Source: Actinidia chinensis
Taxonomy: Eukaryota; Streptophyta; Magnoliopsida; Ericales; Actinidiaceae
Reading direction: 5' to 3'
DNA: 10,000 nucleotides
Assembly: GCA_009663005.1 (NCBI GenBank)
Contig: CM018899.1
Location: 10,902,619-10,912,618 of the forward strand
The first letter of the stretch is position 1, and every line of letters starts with the position of its first letter. The notes beneath the pieces were generated by a model, which saw only the letters and a program-made list of their open reading frames with translations, ran no database searches and was not told the DNA's origin. Both the position numbers and the translations under genes were made by a program. Below, one piece after another: positions 8,566-10,000 of this stretch.

Positions 8566-8706
8566 ATTGAAGTCGCGGATATTTTTCAGTTTATTGAGAT
8601 TTCGCCACTCCTCATATCACCATTTAAACACAAATATTCAACAAAAAAAAAAACCCGGGACAAAGATTTTTTTCATTCAATGGATCGAAAATTACAAAAT
8701 TACATC

Positions 8707-8725
8707 AAAAAAAAAAAAAAAAAAA
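8707..8725 (+). repeat. A19 homopolymer tract
   Basis: Nineteen A residues followed by TTTACACC. A shorter A11 run lies at 8643-8653. The tract also codes the artificial poly-Phe end of an antisense open frame, which argues that that frame (8705-9004) is not a real gene. Confidence 0.85.
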
Positions 8726-8760
8726 TTTACACCTTCGGGGCATTATGTTTCTAATTAACA

Positions 8761-9312
8761 ACCCCCTCGTTTCTCGCTCGCCCGTTGTCCTTGTCATTTC
8801 ATTCTCTTCATCGCTCATCTGCTCCGCCAAGCATATCGTGATCAACCAAACCACGGTGCCTTTAAGATCGTGGCAAGGGTCGGAATGATGTCGGCGAAGT
8901 TGCACCTTGCAGAAGTTAAAACCCCCTCCGCCAAAGTACTTGCAGGCGGAATCCTCTTCAACTGCACCATAACTCCGACGAGGATTTGAACTCCTCCACG
9001 GCAAATTCCTTATTTATTCAGAGCCTTCCCTCATCTCTTTTCACACCAACAACACCTCCCTACCCTCCTCGAACTTTTGTTCGGATACGTGAATCTCGAC
9101 ACTCTTCGCCTTGGCAGCTCGTCTTGGCCTGCTGCTCCACAGCACAGGGGATGCCGGACCACTTGTTGGGCCAGATCGGCAAGCAACCGTCTACAAGAAG
9201 GCGCAATTTCAGTTTCCATGGAAGCCGGCTCGCCCATCTTGAAGAGCTGCCCTGCTGCGCTCCCGCTTCCCTACTCTGGGACAAAACCAAAGACGAACCG
9301 AAGCACCAAACG
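8761..9312 (-). other. GC-richer post-pol region, possible downstream part of an antisense gene
   Basis: Composition rises sharply at about 8760 and several minus-strand frames are open (99 codons ending in the A19 tract, 68 codons at 9031-9237, 91 codons at 9060-9335). Overlapping open frames on both strands show that openness alone is weak evidence here. No family motif is recognised. If the candidate intron at 9313-9413 is real, the DNA below 9312 would be the next exon on the minus strand. The frame starting MGEPASMETEIAP (9237 downward) and the 9060-9335 frame compete, and I cannot choose between them. Confidence 0.3.
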
Positions 9313-9413
9313 CTGCTTATAAAAAAAGGAAACACTTTTTAGCAATCCCGGGTCAATTAAAATCGATAGAACAATTGAAAGCCCCAATGAAAAGCCCCAC
9401 CGAAAGTACCAAC
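9313..9413 (-). other. Candidate 101-nt GT-AG intron, minus strand
   Basis: Read on the minus strand, CAG|GTTGGTAC at 9416-9406 resembles a 5' splice site. The segment then becomes visibly T-rich and ends TTTCCTTTTTTTATAAGCAG, a good pyrimidine tract plus AG at 9314-9313. Branch-like CTAAA lies about 30 nt upstream of that AG. The interval is less GC-rich than both flanks and its length is typical of plant introns. An in-frame stop (TGA at 9424-9422) lies just before the donor, so the upstream open frame does not read through into it as it stands. Inference from composition and splice-site look only. Confidence 0.35.
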
Positions 9414-9421
9414 CTGACCGA

Positions 9422-9906
9422 TCACATAGCAAGAGCTTCATCGCCGTTTGCTCCAAGGTGAACTTCTCCACCTCCCTCCTTATCCGGCTGGGGATCATCC
9501 CCGCAGCACTTCTCGGCCACCGACGGCTTGCCCAACATATAGGCCGTGGGTCCCAGGACAAGTGCGAGATTTAACGGAAGAACCTTCCCCGGGGTGGGTG
9601 AGGAGATGCGGTGTGGATGTGGTCGGAGGCTTGCTCGACGAACGTCCGCCTTCTTCTTGGCCTTCGAGGGCCGATGTCGACTCCTTTTCCCTTCGAGCGT
9701 CATCAAGCCTTTCCCCTTTTGTTGGGGAGCTGGTGATGATGCTATCTCCGAGACGTTTATCGCCAATACACTCACCTTTGCTGGAACGGGAAAGCCCCGA
9801 GTCACACCCACCGCCTTCACGAGCTTCTCGACCAACTTCTTAAAGCTCACTCTCTTCGGACATAGCGCACAACAACATACGATTCAGATAAGAAAAGTAA
9901 CATCGC
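9422..9906 (-). pseudogene. Antisense open region, candidate Tat-type antisense ORF remnant
   Basis: A minus-strand frame is open for 142 codons from 9850 (GTG, no ATG) to the TGA at 9424-9422. The N-terminal part reads VSFKKLVEKLVKAVG, which could be a short amphipathic helix; the middle has a basic segment, EGKRSRHRPSKAKKKADVRR, resembling a nuclear localisation signal; then SSPTPGKVLPLN and an acidic/Gly-rich tail follow. Upstream, a T-rich tract ending TTTTTTTCTAG (9917-9907) is acceptor-like, and after it ATGTTACTTTTC opens a short frame that meets the long one with a one-frame shift near 9851. Tat elements such as Grande and Retand are known to carry an antisense ORF between integrase and the 3' LTR, so position and strand fit. 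I do not recognise the protein by sequence, and two plus-strand frames are also open here (9448-9843, 9546-9956), probably shadows. Confidence 0.4.
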
Positions 9907-10000
9907 CTAGAAAAAAAGAAAGGAATAATACCATCCGATTCAAGCTCGACGGATAGGCTCAAATCCGAACAAGTTCCGACGAGGAATTCGAGCTCGGAGC

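Larger units (their letters stand above)
8346..8760 (+). other. AT-rich post-pol spacer
   Basis: After the integrase remnant the base composition becomes A/T-rich and no retroelement domain is recognisable. The stretch holds four CGCCAATT copies, an A11 tract (8643-8653) and an A19 tract (8707-8725). A-rich DNA could mark the region before a polypurine tract, but no G-rich purine run followed by TG, as expected at a 3' LTR, is present. In Tat-type elements a long non-coding stretch separates pol from the 3' LTR, which fits. Read on the minus strand it would lie downstream of the antisense open region and could be its 3' side. Confidence 0.5.
2145..10000 (+). mobile_element. Degenerate Ty3/gypsy LTR retrotransposon, Tat-like, 3' end outside window
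   Basis: The body carries, in order, an LTR-like segment, a primer binding site, gag, aspartic protease, reverse transcriptase, two RNase H domains and integrase, all on the plus strand and all frameshifted. Integrase downstream of RNase H separates Ty3/gypsy from Ty1/copia. A second RNase H between the first and the integrase, and more than 1.6 kb of post-pol DNA with antisense open frames, are established traits of the plant Tat lineage. Composition shifts from AT-rich to markedly GC-richer at the left edge. The 5-bp GGCTA at 2140-2144 is the expected left target duplication, but the right copy, 3' LTR and polypurine tract are not in the window. No reading frame is long enough to be functional. 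Confidence 0.85.

Noticed and set aside
8643..8725. A-rich tracts as the polypurine tract before a 3' LTR
   Set aside because: They lack the G-rich end, and the following sequence does not begin TG or resemble the 5' LTR start at 2145.
8705..9004. Minus-strand 99-codon ORF ending in poly-Phe
   Set aside because: The end is coded by the A19 homopolymer and the rest has no recognised motif; an open frame by chance is more likely, though part could belong to an antisense transcript.
9448..9956. Plus-strand 131- and 136-codon ORFs rich in Ser, Pro and Arg
   Set aside because: Composition is what results from reading the complement of a Lys/Glu/Ala/Gly-rich minus-strand frame; neither shows a motif, and the minus strand has better structure.
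1..10000. CRISPR array, tRNA, rRNA or bacterial operon
   Set aside because: No regularly spaced repeats, cloverleaf-like gene or clustered intact ORFs with ribosome sites are visible; the whole window is consistent with plant repeat DNA.

Overview
The window looks like nuclear DNA of a plant, most likely an angiosperm. About 2.1 kb of AT-rich flank is followed by one long, badly broken LTR retrotransposon of the Ty3/gypsy class that runs off the right edge. Every pol domain I can read falls in the order gag, protease, reverse transcriptase, RNase H, second RNase H, integrase. Integrase after RNase H defines Ty3/gypsy. A second, archaeal-type RNase H plus a long post-pol region with an antisense open region points to the plant Tat lineage (Grande, Retand, RIRE2, Ogre relatives). 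Family calls rest on motifs read by eye and recalled family knowledge; no database search was run.

Layout. 1-2144: AT-rich flank with no recognisable gene. It holds an (AAT)n microsatellite, an A16 tract and a T20 tract 155 bp apart, a 9-bp-stem hairpin, and a possible MITE (1890-2100) ending 44 bp before the retrotransposon. 2145-2827: probable 5' LTR, with a TATA box near 2574 and a 15-bp palindrome upstream. About 2835: primer binding site. 2941-4340: broken gag. About 4500-5000: broken aspartic protease and linker. About 5190-6220: broken reverse transcriptase. About 6225-6560 and 6650-7045: the two RNase H remnants. About 7300-8345: broken integrase. 8346-8760: AT-rich spacer with four copies of CGCCAATT. 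8760-10000: GC-richer DNA with antisense open frames. There I see an acceptor-like site, an open stretch with a basic segment, and a candidate 101-nt T-rich GT-AG intron on the minus strand.

The copy cannot make a polyprotein. Frame changes occur between almost all adjacent conserved motifs. The protease Asp, the second Asp of the RT catalytic box and the integrase Glu are lost or out of frame. Yet short motifs (GLKNAGATYQ, WGIDILGP, KADALANLA) survive perfectly and CpG dinucleotides are still common, which does not look like ordinary slow decay of a methylated element. No 3' LTR, polypurine tract or second target-site copy is in the window, so the right end is unresolved. I see no bacterial-type system, CRISPR array, tRNA or rRNA.
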